NCBI GenBank assembly: GCA_041689615.1
Contig: JBDNFW010000064.1
Span: 62,001-126,000, forward strand
Length of the DNA stretch: 64,000 bases
Direction: 5' to 3'
Source: UBA7359 sp041689615
GTDB lineage: Bacteria > Pseudomonadota > Gammaproteobacteria > Eutrophobiales > Eutrophobiaceae
A program made the position numbers and the translations under genes. The notes under the pieces were generated by a model. The model was not told where the DNA came from and ran no database searches. It saw nothing but the letters and a program-made list of their open reading frames with translations. Positions within the stretch are counted from its first letter, which is position 1; every line of letters begins with the position of its first letter. Below are positions 36,501 to 45,359 of this stretch, one piece after another.

Positions 36501-37052
36501 GATAGCCAACATAAAGATTTAATTGATGCATTAACAACGCTGGAAAATGCGATTAATAAAATTGACAAAGAAACTCGAACTCGTTTTAAAGAAACATTTG
36601 ACGAGCTAAATACGAATATTAAAGAAATGTTTCCAAAATTGTTTGGCGGCGGCCATGCTTACCTTGAATTAACAGGTGATGATTTATTGCAGACAGGTGT
36701 TGCCATTATGGCGCGCCCGCCTGGTAAGAGAAACAGCAATATCCACTTATTGTCGGGTGGCGAAAAAGCGCTAACAGCTGTTGCACTTGTTTTTTCGATA
36801 TTTAAGCTAAATCCTGCTCCTTTTTGTATTCTTGACGAAGTTGATGCACCGCTTGACGATACTAATGTCGGACGCTTTAGCGAGTTGGTCAAATCAATGT
36901 CCGATGAAGTCCAGTTTATTTTCATCACACATAACAAAATTACGATGGAAATTGCCAACCAGCTTCTTGGTGTGACCATGCACGAGGCTGGTGTGTCACG
37001 CCTTGTCTCTGTAGATATGAGTGAAGCTGTTGAAATGGCGGCGACCGCTTAA
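33546..37052 (+). CDS. smc: Chromosome segregation ATPase SMC
   Basis: SMC dimers organise and help separate the chromosome. The 1168-residue protein starts with MRLCNIKLSGFKSFVDPT and a Walker A box GPNGCGKSN at about residues 31-39. Two long coiled coils flank a hinge near residues 510-640. The C-terminal head has the ABC signature LLSGGEKALTA and Walker B FCILDEVDAPLDD. I choose ATG 33546 over TTG 33534, since SMC proteins start MRL. The organism thus uses SMC rather than, or as well as, MukB. zipA and ligA follow on the same strand, as is usual in many gammaproteobacteria. Confidence 0.96.
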   Translation: MRLCNIKLSGFKSFVDPTNLVIPDSLVGIVGPNGCGKSNIIDAVTWVMGESSAKHLRGESLTDVIFSGSSARQPVGQASVELVFDNTEKKLGGQYASYNEISVKRQINRDAVSTYYLNGTRCRRRDITAIFLGTGLGPRSYAIIEQGMISRLIDAKPEELRTYIEEAAGISKYRERRRETENRIKHTKENIERLTDIREELGKQLNHLQRQAKAAERYKKLKEEQRQVSSELLALNWRDLNKEMSALKEGAGKRENAVEAAIAKVRETEAEIEKQREALSEANQHFNNKQSDFYKVGSDISSYEQKLQHTREKIATIESELEKVRQTHADTVKQHEQDKAEYEKLQNELTNLEPRLSGSRDESNKAYEILNHAEEAMQSWQSEWDIFNESYSEFTRQGQVDKTRLEHLEFGLGELAERRIQLEQEISKFEQSDLNNTIETLSKSLASEEEKHRVLTKDYVEKQNTVKDYREKVRALSSTLNSARQEFQSLRGRLASLETLQQSVIENNQELNDWLKENNLDQKQRLSQSIKVNPRWTHALETVIGAHLHDICIDDLGNYISKLESAPGKFGLMNTSSSNHSSEAKQFPRLIEQITTDIRVPSILENIHLADSLEQAMSMLPSLSAGQSIVTEKGIWLSHDWVIVNNLSDTNDSVLNREEEISSLKLDLAKREGEIQSIESELKSTEENLEQVEATLNDQQSLTTQQQQAISDIRAKLASIQTESEQLSIRHQEYLEELSENQEQSESDKSEIDSIKPRLESVEEDNKQFQQQREELSNVREKHRESLNTARASWQETHNESHGIALQLESYSSRRASYEQAIKRNDIQVSHLANRLSELEKNLSENQSPVKEIQEKIEVCLKDKVDAEKNLGDARTNVQAIEASMRELEQNRHKFEEELEGLRTELEKARLGVNSCQVRLETVEEKLSVEQHNAKELLETMEEGANQEDWTAQLEAIDRKITRLGPINLAAIDEYTQNSERKTYLDSQHKDLIDALTTLENAINKIDKETRTRFKETFDELNTNIKEMFPKLFGGGHAYLELTGDDLLQTGVAIMARPPGKRNSNIHLLSGGEKALTAVALVFSIFKLNPAPFCILDEVDAPLDDTNVGRFSELVKSMSDEVQFIFITHNKITMEIANQLLGVTMHEAGVSRLVSVDMSEAVEMAATA

Positions 37053-37125
37053 CTAATTAATGTTTTTTCCCAGGCTTAGTCTGTCTGTTATAGTGCAATT
37101 ATTTTATTACCTAATATAAACACGA

Positions 37126-37296
37126 GCTACATACCCATGATGTTTGGAAATGTGTATCCATAGTGCGTTTGTTTTCATTCAGGACAAGGCGCGAGGATGC
37201 GGCATGGTCATTCCCTGCAAAGAGGAGCAACGCTGTCATGGATGAAAACAAACGTGCTATGGATATCGTATTTCTAGGTATCATGGGTATCTAAGC
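37126..37296 (+). repeat. Long imperfect palindrome between smc and zipA
   Basis: Left arm 37126-37186 and right arm 37234-37296 are near-complementary over about 60 bases, sharing ATACCCATGAT, TATCCATAG and CGTTTGTTTTCAT (as direct versus reverse complement). The differences between arms are nearly all T/C or G/A type that give G.U pairs in RNA transcribed from the + strand, so the hairpin is better as + RNA than as DNA or minus RNA. The 47-base centre is GC-richer. It ends three bases before the zipA ATG. It may be a dispersed element or a leader structure controlling zipA. Confidence 0.8.
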
Positions 37297-37299
37297 GCC

Positions 37300-38223
37300 A
37301 TGGATAACTTGCGCCTCATATTACTAATTATTGGATGCCTTATTGTTATGGGCATCTACTTGTGGGAAGTGTTTTACAAAGCAACACCCAAGAAAAGGAC
37401 AGACATACTTAGCGCTGTCGATGAAACGCCAGATAATTTCATTTCTCCAAGCCATACCAATGAAGCAGCTTTCGATAATTATTCTACTGATGAAGATGCC
37501 TTAACTGATCTCGGTAGTTTATTAGCGCGATCACGAAATCAGAATATCGATGATACGCCTGAATCATTTAATGTTTCTGAAACAAGTGACAACATTGAAG
37601 AAGAAGACGAAGAAGCTTTGCCACTTGAGATGAGCGTTAAAGATTATGAAGCCAGCATAGACGAAAAGTATGATTCGGATATTTTTGCGGCAATTGAAGA
37701 AGATCTCCACGATCAGGAAGTCATGGATGATGAGAGTAATGTCTCTGATGAGTTTGATGAAGAACAAGAAGAAGCTGAAATTCCAGAAAGCAATAAAACC
37801 AGTGAAGATTTATTAGTTCTTTATATTACAAGCCCGTCGCATATTTCGTTTAATGGCTTATCCATAAGTAAAGCCGCCGATGAAGTTGGCATGATCTATG
37901 GGCATATGAATATTTTTCATCATTTCGGTCCGGGGAAACTTCATTCCGGACAACCTTTATTTAGTCTTGCCAATATGCATGAACCGGGTTCATTTGATCT
38001 TGGGCGCATGGCCTATTTAAAGACAAAAGGGCTTGCGATGTTTATGTATTCGCCTGCTTCGATCGATGCCAGTGTTGTTTTTGAATTATTTTTAAATACG
38101 ACACAACGTCTTGCCAAAATACTCGGTGGAACAGTACGAACTACAGATAATGAAGTTTTGAATAATGCTGCTATTACTGCTCTTCGAAAAAAAGCTGAAT
38201 CGTTTTCAGCCGATTATCAATAG
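37300..38223 (+). CDS. zipA: Cell division protein ZipA
   Basis: ZipA anchors FtsZ rings to the inner membrane. The N-terminal membrane helix (LRLILLIIGCLIVMGIYLW, residues 4-22) faces the periplasm side, followed by an acidic, low-complexity linker to about residue 165 and the FtsZ-binding C-terminal domain (residues about 168-300; VLYITSPSHISFNG, IFHHFGPG, LFSLANMHEPGSFD). Size is 307 residues. The ATG at 37300 has no clear ribosome site, because a long palindrome runs right up to it. It is followed by ligA after a few bases, the usual zipA-ligA order. Confidence 0.92.
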   Translation: MDNLRLILLIIGCLIVMGIYLWEVFYKATPKKRTDILSAVDETPDNFISPSHTNEAAFDNYSTDEDALTDLGSLLARSRNQNIDDTPESFNVSETSDNIEEEDEEALPLEMSVKDYEASIDEKYDSDIFAAIEEDLHDQEVMDDESNVSDEFDEEQEEAEIPESNKTSEDLLVLYITSPSHISFNGLSISKAADEVGMIYGHMNIFHHFGPGKLHSGQPLFSLANMHEPGSFDLGRMAYLKTKGLAMFMYSPASIDASVVFELFLNTTQRLAKILGGTVRTTDNEVLNNAAITALRKKAESFSADYQ

Positions 38224-38235
38224 AACTTGAAGGAA

Positions 38236-40239
38236 ATGACTTTGCAACAAGCAAGCAAGCGAGCTAATGCTCTTCGCGAAACGATCAATCAACATAACTA
38301 TCAGTACTATGTATTGGATGATCCTGATATTCCTGATTCAGAATACGATAGATTGTTACGTGAGCTGATAGAGATTGAAACTGAGTATCCTGAACTCATC
38401 ATTGCTAATTCACCTACGCAACGTGTTGGTGCGTCGCCGTTATCAGAGTTTGAACAAGTAAAACATACTGTGCCGATGTTATCACTGGCAAATGCTTTTG
38501 ATGAAGATGAAATGAAAGCGTTTGAAAAAAGAATTAATGATCGACTTGAAACAGAAACGGTGATTTTCTCGGCAGAAACAAAACTGGATGGTTTGGCTGT
38601 TAGTATTCTTTATGAGAATGCTTTATTAAAAGTTACTGCTACTCGTGGCGATGGCTACTTTGGTGAAAATGTAACGCACAATGTTAGAACCATATCCTCG
38701 GTTCCTTTAAGTTTAAGGGGTGAAGATATTCCTGAGTTATTAGAGGTCAGGGGTGAAGTTTTTATGGCGCATAAAAGCTTTGAAGAATTAAATAATAAGC
38801 AGCGCGAAAAAAACGAGAAGTTGTTTGCCAATCCACGTAATGCTGCTGCAGGTTCTTTGCGTCAATTAGATCCGAAAATAACCGCGCAAAGAATATTGTC
38901 ATTTTTTGCTTATGGAATTGGTGATTATAAAGGTAATGTCGATTTTAAAAGTCACACGCAAATATTAAAGCAGCTTAAACAATGGGGTATTCCTGTTTCT
39001 CCAGAAACAAAAGAAATGAAAAACCTGCAAGCTTGTCTGGAATACTATAAAGAGATAGGAGAAAGGCGAGCGAGTTTAGCTTATGAGATTGATGGCGTAG
39101 TTTTTAAAGTTAACGACCTAATGCAACAACAAGCATTAGGTTTTGTTTCTCGATCCCCTCGCTGGGCAATTGCTTATAAATTTCCACCTGTAGAAGAGAT
39201 ATCAAGAATAGTCGATATAGAAGTTCAAGTTGGTCGTACTGGCGCAATAACACCTGTGGCAAGACTTGAACCTGTTTTTGTTGGAGGCGTTACGATTACT
39301 AACGCAACCTTGCATAACCTTGACGAGATTAAACGTAAAGATATAAGAATAGGGGATTGGGTTTACATTCGACGTGCAGGCGATGTTATTCCTGAAGTTG
39401 TAAGTGTTATTAAGGAAAAGCGTGGTGATGTAACTGAGTTTACTATGCCGCAAGTTTGTCCTGTTTGTGGTGCAGAGGTTGAAAGACAGGAAGGAGAAGC
39501 CGTCTTTCGATGCATGGGCGGCATTTCCTGTTCAGCACAAAACATTCAAGCAATCATTCATTTTGTTTCACGTAAAGCAATGAATATTGATGGTCTTGGT
39601 GAAAAAATAATTATTCAATTAATAGATGCCGGTTTGGTTAATACAGTAGCAGATCTATATTTACTATTAAATAAACGAGAACAACTTGCTAGTTTGGAAC
39701 GAATGGCTGAGAAGTCCGCTGATAACTTGATTGGAGCATTAGAAAAAAGCAAAGAAACAACATTAGATCGATTTATCTATGCACTTGGTATTCGTGAAGT
39801 AGGCGAAGCCACAGCGCGTTTGTTAGCACAACACTTTAAAGAATTAGCGCCTATAGAAAATGCATCAGCAGAAGAGCTGGAAAAAATATCCGATATTGGT
39901 CCTGTAGTCGCACATAATATTCACACTTTTTTTCAACAAGAACACAATATTGAAATAATTGATAAACTAAAAAAATATATTCATTGGGAAACAGTTGAGA
40001 CTAATCAATCAACAAAATTAAATGGAATGACATTCGTTATTACAGGAACGTTATCTAATATGAGTCGCGATGAAGCAAAACAAAAATTAATGTCACTTGG
40101 CGCAAAAGTCAGCGGCAGTGTTTCTAAAAAGACAAGCTATGTTGTTTATGGGGATTCACCTGGGAGTAAATACGAAAAAGCGATGCAATTAGGTGTAAAA
40201 ACATTAAATGAGCGAGAAATGTTAGAGTTAATTAAGTAA
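38236..40239 (+). CDS. ligA: NAD-dependent DNA ligase LigA
   Basis: LigA seals nicks in DNA using NAD. The N-terminal NMN-binding part reads YQYYVLDDPDIPDSEYD; the adenylated lysine is in KLDGLAVS near residue 116; the OB domain, four-Cys zinc site (CPVCG...C...C), helix-hairpin-helix repeats (YALGIREVGEATA) and a C-terminal BRCT domain (LNGMTFVITGTLSNMSRDEA) follow. Length of about 668 residues is standard. The start is unsure: ATG 38236 lies only one base after AAGGA, while TTG 38242 has ideal seven-base spacing, and TTG 38227 is also in frame. Confidence 0.96.
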   Translation: MTLQQASKRANALRETINQHNYQYYVLDDPDIPDSEYDRLLRELIEIETEYPELIIANSPTQRVGASPLSEFEQVKHTVPMLSLANAFDEDEMKAFEKRINDRLETETVIFSAETKLDGLAVSILYENALLKVTATRGDGYFGENVTHNVRTISSVPLSLRGEDIPELLEVRGEVFMAHKSFEELNNKQREKNEKLFANPRNAAAGSLRQLDPKITAQRILSFFAYGIGDYKGNVDFKSHTQILKQLKQWGIPVSPETKEMKNLQACLEYYKEIGERRASLAYEIDGVVFKVNDLMQQQALGFVSRSPRWAIAYKFPPVEEISRIVDIEVQVGRTGAITPVARLEPVFVGGVTITNATLHNLDEIKRKDIRIGDWVYIRRAGDVIPEVVSVIKEKRGDVTEFTMPQVCPVCGAEVERQEGEAVFRCMGGISCSAQNIQAIIHFVSRKAMNIDGLGEKIIIQLIDAGLVNTVADLYLLLNKREQLASLERMAEKSADNLIGALEKSKETTLDRFIYALGIREVGEATARLLAQHFKELAPIENASAEELEKISDIGPVVAHNIHTFFQQEHNIEIIDKLKKYIHWETVETNQSTKLNGMTFVITGTLSNMSRDEAKQKLMSLGAKVSGSVSKKTSYVVYGDSPGSKYEKAMQLGVKTLNEREMLELIK

Positions 40240-40308
40240 GTTAAAGCATACAGTCGTAGGCCATAGTATTTAAAAAAATATTTTTTATCTGATTCCTTAA
40301 AACTAAAT

Positions 40309-41244
40309 TTACTCTTTGCTCTCAACTTCAACTCGATTACGTCCACCTTCCTTGGCTTTATAAAGTAGAGCATCAGCACGTTCTACTAACTTGAGTCGAT
40401 CATCGCCTTCCTGAAATTCGACTAAACCTATTGAAACTGAAATATTGAGTTTTATATTGTTGTAGTCAAATTTCATTTTTTCGACTTTTTTTCTCATGCG
40501 TTCAGCTAATAATTTAGCACCTGCGACTTTAGTATTTCGGAGTAAGATAACAAATTCTTCACCGCCATATCGAAAAACGATATCACTACTACGCATGCAT
40601 TCCATAATGCAGTCGGCAAAACTTTTTAATACGGCATCACCAACGATATGACCATAGTTATCGTTGATTTGTTTGAATCTATCCAAGTCCAACATCATGA
40701 GTGAAAGAGTGTGACCATGACGTGTTGCTAAATCAATTTCTTGTTCGATTGATTTATCAAATGCAGCACGATTGTTTAAACCTGTTAATGGATCGCTATA
40801 AGCTTTTTCTACTGCTTGTTTGTATAGCAAGGCATTTCTTAATGGATAGATTAATGCCGAGATCAAACTTTCTATTTTATTAATTTCGACATCAACAAAT
40901 TTGCTGTTTCGAGAAATGATGATTTCACCCATCTTTTTTCCAAATAAAACCAGGCTGTATATCGATCTGTGTATTGCAGCTTTACCAATATCGTATTTGA
41001 TACCTTCATCCTGATTTTCATAGCTAAGGTGTTCATGAGGAACGACGGCCGCCATTTCATCATCAAATAATTCAATCAACTTTTCCAATTCAAGCGTGCT
41101 CTGCAATACACCCATTACATGAATAGACATATTGGTCACATCGGTCATATTTTCAGGATAGGAAATCATCAGGCGTGAGTTTTGTACCCCCGGTGAATTG
41201 CTAATGTCTGTAATATCTGCCATAGGCCCAGTTGAATTAGTCAT
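40309..41244 (-). CDS. Diguanylate cyclase (GGDEF)
   Basis: A 311-residue soluble protein that should make cyclic di-GMP. Residues 25-140 look like a GAF-type sensor without clear ligand residues. The GGDEF domain (about 148-308) starts with DPLTGLNNRAAFD; the active loop is GGEEF at 227-231 and the feedback-inhibition site RSSD at 218-221 is five residues upstream, as required. Metal ligand D in LDLDRFKQIND is present. It is therefore probably active and product-inhibited. A PilZ protein at 2.4-2.8 kb could be one receptor. Confidence 0.92.
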   Translation of the reverse strand: MTNSTGPMADITDISNSPGVQNSRLMISYPENMTDVTNMSIHVMGVLQSTLELEKLIELFDDEMAAVVPHEHLSYENQDEGIKYDIGKAAIHRSIYSLVLFGKKMGEIIISRNSKFVDVEINKIESLISALIYPLRNALLYKQAVEKAYSDPLTGLNNRAAFDKSIEQEIDLATRHGHTLSLMMLDLDRFKQINDNYGHIVGDAVLKSFADCIMECMRSSDIVFRYGGEEFVILLRNTKVAGAKLLAERMRKKVEKMKFDYNNIKLNISVSIGLVEFQEGDDRLKLVERADALLYKAKEGGRNRVEVESKE

Positions 41245-41396
41245 AATTAATATTCAATAGTTTACTTGATTTTTCAAATGCAAGATGAATGCCAAGGAAA
41301 AAACAACAAATTTCTTTTACCTTCAGCTATATATATAGGAATGATTTTCTAAATTATCAAGAAAATATTATAAGTAGTTGTAAATTATAATATTAT

Positions 41397-43028
41397 TTAA
41401 GCCGCTATATGTCCGTTTTCTGATGATTTTGGATCAATAATAGTGTTTATGGCTTTTTCAGCCGTATCTGCAACAGGATAATCAACGGTATAGTGAAGAC
41501 CACGGCTTTCTTTTCGTCTAAGTGCAGATTCTACGATTAATTCAGCGACGACAAGCAGATTTCGTAGTTCGACCAAATCTTTACTAATTCTAAAATTCCC
41601 ATAATAATCAGTAACTTCAGTTTTTAATAACCTGATTCGATGTTGAGCTCGTTGTAGTCGTTTTGTCGTTCTAACGATTCCAACATAGTCCCACATAAAA
41701 CGTCGTATTTCTTGCCAGTTATGCGTTACTACAACTTCTTCATCCGAATCAGTGACGCGGCTTTCGTCCCATTCCGGTAATTTTCCCGGCATTTTTGTAG
41801 CGGCTAAAGATTGCCGGATGTCTTTAAAAGCGGCATGCGCAAAGACAATACATTCCAGTAAAGAGTTGCTTGCCATACGATTTGCGCCATGTAGACCGGA
41901 ACAACTGACTTCACCGATGGCATACAGTCCGGGAATATCTGTTTGCCCATTTTGATTAATCATCACACCACCACAGGTGTAATGCGCGGCAGGAACGACT
42001 GGAATCGGCTCAGATGACATATCAATGCCAAATTCGAGACAACGTTTATTAATGGTCGGGAAATGTTGTTCAATAAACTCTTTGGATTTATGTGAGATAT
42101 TTAAATATACACAATCATGCCCTAAACGTTTCATTTCATAATCTATGGCTCGTGCTACAACATCTCTTGGTGCCAATTCTCCACGCGAATCGTAGCGATG
42201 CATGAAGCGTTCACCGTTTGCCAAAATTAACTTCGCACCTTCACCCCTTAATGCTTCAGAGATAAGAAATGATTTAGCCATTGGGTGATACAGACAAGTA
42301 GGGTGAAACTGAATAAATTCCATATTGCCAATACGACAACCAGCACGCCAGGCCATGGCAATACCATCACCGGTACAACTATCCGGGTTACTGGTGTACA
42401 GATAAGCTTTGCCAGCACCGCCTGTTGCTAAAATGACGTTGCGAGCACTGAAAACATTGACCTTACTATTAATAACATCAAGTACATACGTGCCAAGGCA
42501 ACGATTACCCGGTTTCCCCAGTTTTTGTGAAGTAATTAGATCAACCGCGATATGGTGTTCGAATAAATCGATATTTGGATGTGCTCTGACTCGGGATTCA
42601 AGCGTTGTTTCTATTGCTTTACCAGTTGCATCAGCGGCATGAATGATCCGTCTGTGGCTATGACCGCCTTCTTTATGCAAATGAAAAGGAGAGTTTGAAC
42701 CTGCTTCAGCATTTGAACGAGTGAAGTCGACACCTTGATTAACAAGCCAATCAACACTTTTATGCGCACGCTCAACAACAAAGTGAACAATATCAGGATC
42801 ACAAAGCCCTGCACCTGCCGCTAAAGTATCTTCAACATGAGATTCAATAGAGTCATGTTCATCAAGCACAGCAGAGACACCGCCTTGTGCATATAGCGTG
42901 GCACCTTCAATTAAGGCTTCTTTTGATAAAACGGCAACATTGGCATAATCAGCAAGCTTTAGGGCGAGACTGAGCCCGGCAGCGCCACTACCAATGATTA
43001 ATACATCATGTTGTTGTTGGTCATGCAT
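41397..43028 (-). CDS. nadB: L-aspartate oxidase
   Basis: NadB oxidises L-aspartate to iminoaspartate, the first step of NAD synthesis, using FAD. The 543-residue protein has the dinucleotide fold at DVLIIGSGAAGLSLALKL, the ATLYAQGGVSAV motif, the catalytic region GGHSHRRIIHAAD and the FAD-binding PVVPAAHYTCGGV. It is the size of the proteobacterial enzyme. It is divergent from the sigma-E gene with about 140 bases between, which is the conserved nadB-rpoE arrangement. Confidence 0.95.
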   Translation of the reverse strand: MHDQQQHDVLIIGSGAAGLSLALKLADYANVAVLSKEALIEGATLYAQGGVSAVLDEHDSIESHVEDTLAAGAGLCDPDIVHFVVERAHKSVDWLVNQGVDFTRSNAEAGSNSPFHLHKEGGHSHRRIIHAADATGKAIETTLESRVRAHPNIDLFEHHIAVDLITSQKLGKPGNRCLGTYVLDVINSKVNVFSARNVILATGGAGKAYLYTSNPDSCTGDGIAMAWRAGCRIGNMEFIQFHPTCLYHPMAKSFLISEALRGEGAKLILANGERFMHRYDSRGELAPRDVVARAIDYEMKRLGHDCVYLNISHKSKEFIEQHFPTINKRCLEFGIDMSSEPIPVVPAAHYTCGGVMINQNGQTDIPGLYAIGEVSCSGLHGANRMASNSLLECIVFAHAAFKDIRQSLAATKMPGKLPEWDESRVTDSDEEVVVTHNWQEIRRFMWDYVGIVRTTKRLQRAQHRIRLLKTEVTDYYGNFRISKDLVELRNLLVVAELIVESALRRKESRGLHYTVDYPVADTAEKAINTIIDPKSSENGHIAA

Positions 43029-43170
43029 CTTGCTTAAGGTAAGATAGCTTTTTTTTAATCTAAGTCTTTGATTGTAGAATATTAAACTATTTCATAACGT
43101 CTTTATATGCAATTCATAAATAGAATTGCGCACTGCAATAATAAAATAATAGCACAAGGGGAAAGGCCAG

Positions 43171-43749
43171 ATGGCCGAGAAGGTTACAGATAAGCAATTA
43201 ATAGACCGCGTTAAAAAGGGTGAAAAGGCGGCTTATGATTTGCTCGTAATTAAATATCAGCAACGCATAGTTAATCTTGTATCCCGTTTTGTCAGGAACC
43301 AAAGTGATGCTTTGGATGTCACACAAGAAGCATTTATAAAAGCATACCGAGCTTTACCTAATTTTCGTGGTGATAGTGCTTTTTATACATGGTTATACCG
43401 AATTGCCGTTAACACAGCGAAGAATCATCTTGCGGTGCAATCTCGAAGACCATCAGGTAATAACTATGATGTCTCCGAAATTGAACAAATTGAAGGTGCT
43501 GATGCTCTAAAAGAACAAGCAACACCGGAAAGTTTGCTGCTCAGAGATGAGTTACAAGCAACGGTTTTGAAGGCAATAGAAGATTTACCTGAAGATTTGA
43601 ACACGGCAATAATGCTTCGGGAAATTGAAGGCTTAAGTTATGAAGAAATAGCGAGTGTTATGGAATGTCCTATTGGAACGGTAAGGTCCAGGATATTTCG
43701 GGCACGTGAAGCTATTGAGAGTGAAATGAAACCCTTATTGGAAAATTGA
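43171..43749 (+). CDS. rpoE: Envelope-stress sigma factor RpoE/AlgU
   Basis: An ECF sigma factor of 192 residues that directs envelope-stress transcription. Region 2 shows VRNQSDALDVTQEAFIKAYR and AFYTWLYRIAVNTAKNHL; region 4 shows LREIEGLSYEEIASVMECPIGTVRSRIFRAREAI. All are near-identical to the RpoE/AlgU type. An AAGG-containing ribosome site precedes the ATG. It leads an algU-mucA-mucB-mucD type cluster: anti-sigma factor, its periplasmic regulator and a HtrA protease follow; a rseC gene is not present. Confidence 0.96.
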   Translation: MAEKVTDKQLIDRVKKGEKAAYDLLVIKYQQRIVNLVSRFVRNQSDALDVTQEAFIKAYRALPNFRGDSAFYTWLYRIAVNTAKNHLAVQSRRPSGNNYDVSEIEQIEGADALKEQATPESLLLRDELQATVLKAIEDLPEDLNTAIMLREIEGLSYEEIASVMECPIGTVRSRIFRAREAIESEMKPLLEN

Positions 43750-43766
43750 AATTAAGGCCAAATATT

Positions 43767-44330
43767 ATGAACGAATCAAATAAAGAACAGCTTTCCGCAT
43801 TTATCGATGGTGAACACGATGGTGAACATATGCTGGATAATCTAATTCATGATGAAGACATGAAAGGAATCTGGTCACGCTATCATTTAATCGGTGATTG
43901 TCTACGCGGAAATCTACCAGAAAAAATTTCCAATCAAATTTCAACAAACGTCAGTCATATTCTCCGAGACGAACCCACTATCCTTGCTCCAACAACAAAA
44001 CGATTTAATATAAAACCACTTGCTGGTTTTGCTATCGCAGCGTCAGTTGCTATGGTGGCAATATTCAGTATTCAAAGCGGCAATGAGATTGATGCGGCAT
44101 CAATTGGAGCGCCGACTATTGCGGCAACAACCGTCGCACAACCGGAAACATTTAGTTTTCCTGGGGCACAAGTTTTACCAGCAGCAGTAAAAGAATCAGA
44201 TACACCTGAGTCAATAGCAAATCAGCGCCTTAATAATTATTTAATGAATCATAATGAATATCGAAGTAATGTTGGTGTAAAGGGTATTTTACCTTATGCC
44301 AGAATGGTTACAATTGAATCACAGGAATAA
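43767..44330 (+). CDS. rseA: Anti-sigma-E factor RseA/MucA
   Basis: A 187-residue single-pass inner-membrane protein that holds the sigma factor inactive. The N-terminal sigma-binding part begins NKEQLSAFIDGEHDG and includes WSRYHLIGDCLRG, a conserved RseA stretch. A membrane helix lies at about residues 88-105 (LAGFAIAASVAMVAIF), followed by a periplasmic tail that proteases would cut to release the sigma factor. The start at ATG 43767 has AAGG eight bases before it. It overlaps the rseB start by 35 bases if ATG 44296 is used there. Confidence 0.92.
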   Translation: MNESNKEQLSAFIDGEHDGEHMLDNLIHDEDMKGIWSRYHLIGDCLRGNLPEKISNQISTNVSHILRDEPTILAPTTKRFNIKPLAGFAIAASVAMVAIFSIQSGNEIDAASIGAPTIAATTVAQPETFSFPGAQVLPAAVKESDTPESIANQRLNNYLMNHNEYRSNVGVKGILPYARMVTIESQE

Positions 44331-45306
44331 TATTGCATTGAAATTTTTCTTCGCCATTAGTGCGCTTCTTATTGGAAGTATTAGTTTTGTAAATGCGGAT
44401 AGCAGCACACCTGATCCAAAGGTATTGATTGATGAAATGTCAAAGGCAAGTCGTGATTTAAATTACGATGGTGTTTTCATTTATCGTTTGGGTAACCAAA
44501 TGGATACGATGAGAATTATTCATAAATCAGGTGAGGATGGTATTCATGAACGTTTGATTTCCTTAACTGGTCATGCAAGAGAAATCATCAGGAACAAAGA
44601 CCAAGTAAAGTGTTTTTATCCTGAAGATAAAAAAGTCGTAGTTCATAAAAGCCGTTTAGGGAAATTAGTATCTACCTATTTGCCCAATCCTATTAAGTCG
44701 ATTTCAGAATTTTATAGTTTTGAACTTGCCGGAGAAGATCGCATTGCCGGGATGAACGCATGGATCGTTAACATCCGACCAAATGATAAATATCGATATG
44801 GTTATCAACTTTGGATAGAAAAAAAATCTCATCTATTACTTAAATCAGAACTGAAAAATCAATTGGGCGTAACGCTTGAGCAAATTATGTTTGCGCAACT
44901 AAACATAGTTGATGATATTGATGACGCTTTATTACAACCATCAATATCAGGCAAAGGTTTTGCCTGGTATAACAATATGAAGAGCGTCAATTTTAAAGTT
45001 GATAACGATAAACAATGGCAAGTGACATCAATGCCAGATGGTTTTTCAATGAGTGAACAGGAAAAAGAGGCAATGATGAATAGTTATATGCCTGTAGAGC
45101 ACTATGTCTATACCGATGGTTTGGCAATGGTCTCAATCTATGTAGAGAAACTGGATCAGAAAGACAATCTTAAAGCAGGATTATCCAGTTTTGGCGGAGT
45201 AAATACGTATTCGACGCAGGTTGAAGGGTATCAAATTACAGCGGTGGGTGAGGTGCCTAAGGCCACTGTTCAGTTAATGGCTAATTCAGTAAAATCATTT
45301 CAATAA
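44296..45306 (+). CDS. rseB: Sigma-E regulatory periplasmic protein RseB/MucB
   Basis: RseB binds the periplasmic side of RseA and protects it from cleavage until misfolded envelope parts are sensed. The mature protein has the N-terminal MucB domain (MSKASRDLNYDGVFIYRLG, RLISLTGHAREIIR) and a C-terminal domain with GFSMSEQE and VYTDGLAMVSIYVE. Two starts are possible: ATG 44296, which puts 17 residues before the hydrophobic signal, and TTG 44338, which gives a clean signal peptide (KFFFAISALL) with AGGAA ten bases upstream and starts just after the rseA stop. I list the longer form. Confidence 0.9.
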   Translation: MPEWLQLNHRNNIALKFFFAISALLIGSISFVNADSSTPDPKVLIDEMSKASRDLNYDGVFIYRLGNQMDTMRIIHKSGEDGIHERLISLTGHAREIIRNKDQVKCFYPEDKKVVVHKSRLGKLVSTYLPNPIKSISEFYSFELAGEDRIAGMNAWIVNIRPNDKYRYGYQLWIEKKSHLLLKSELKNQLGVTLEQIMFAQLNIVDDIDDALLQPSISGKGFAWYNNMKSVNFKVDNDKQWQVTSMPDGFSMSEQEKEAMMNSYMPVEHYVYTDGLAMVSIYVEKLDQKDNLKAGLSSFGGVNTYSTQVEGYQITAVGEVPKATVQLMANSVKSFQ

Positions 45307-45359
45307 TATTTCTTCATGCTATTTTTGTAGGTAGCTATCTGCAATGGAACATAAAATAA

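Noticed and set aside
40255..40300. AT palindrome between ligA and the GGDEF gene as bidirectional terminator
   Set aside because: Only A and T bases, no stable stem.
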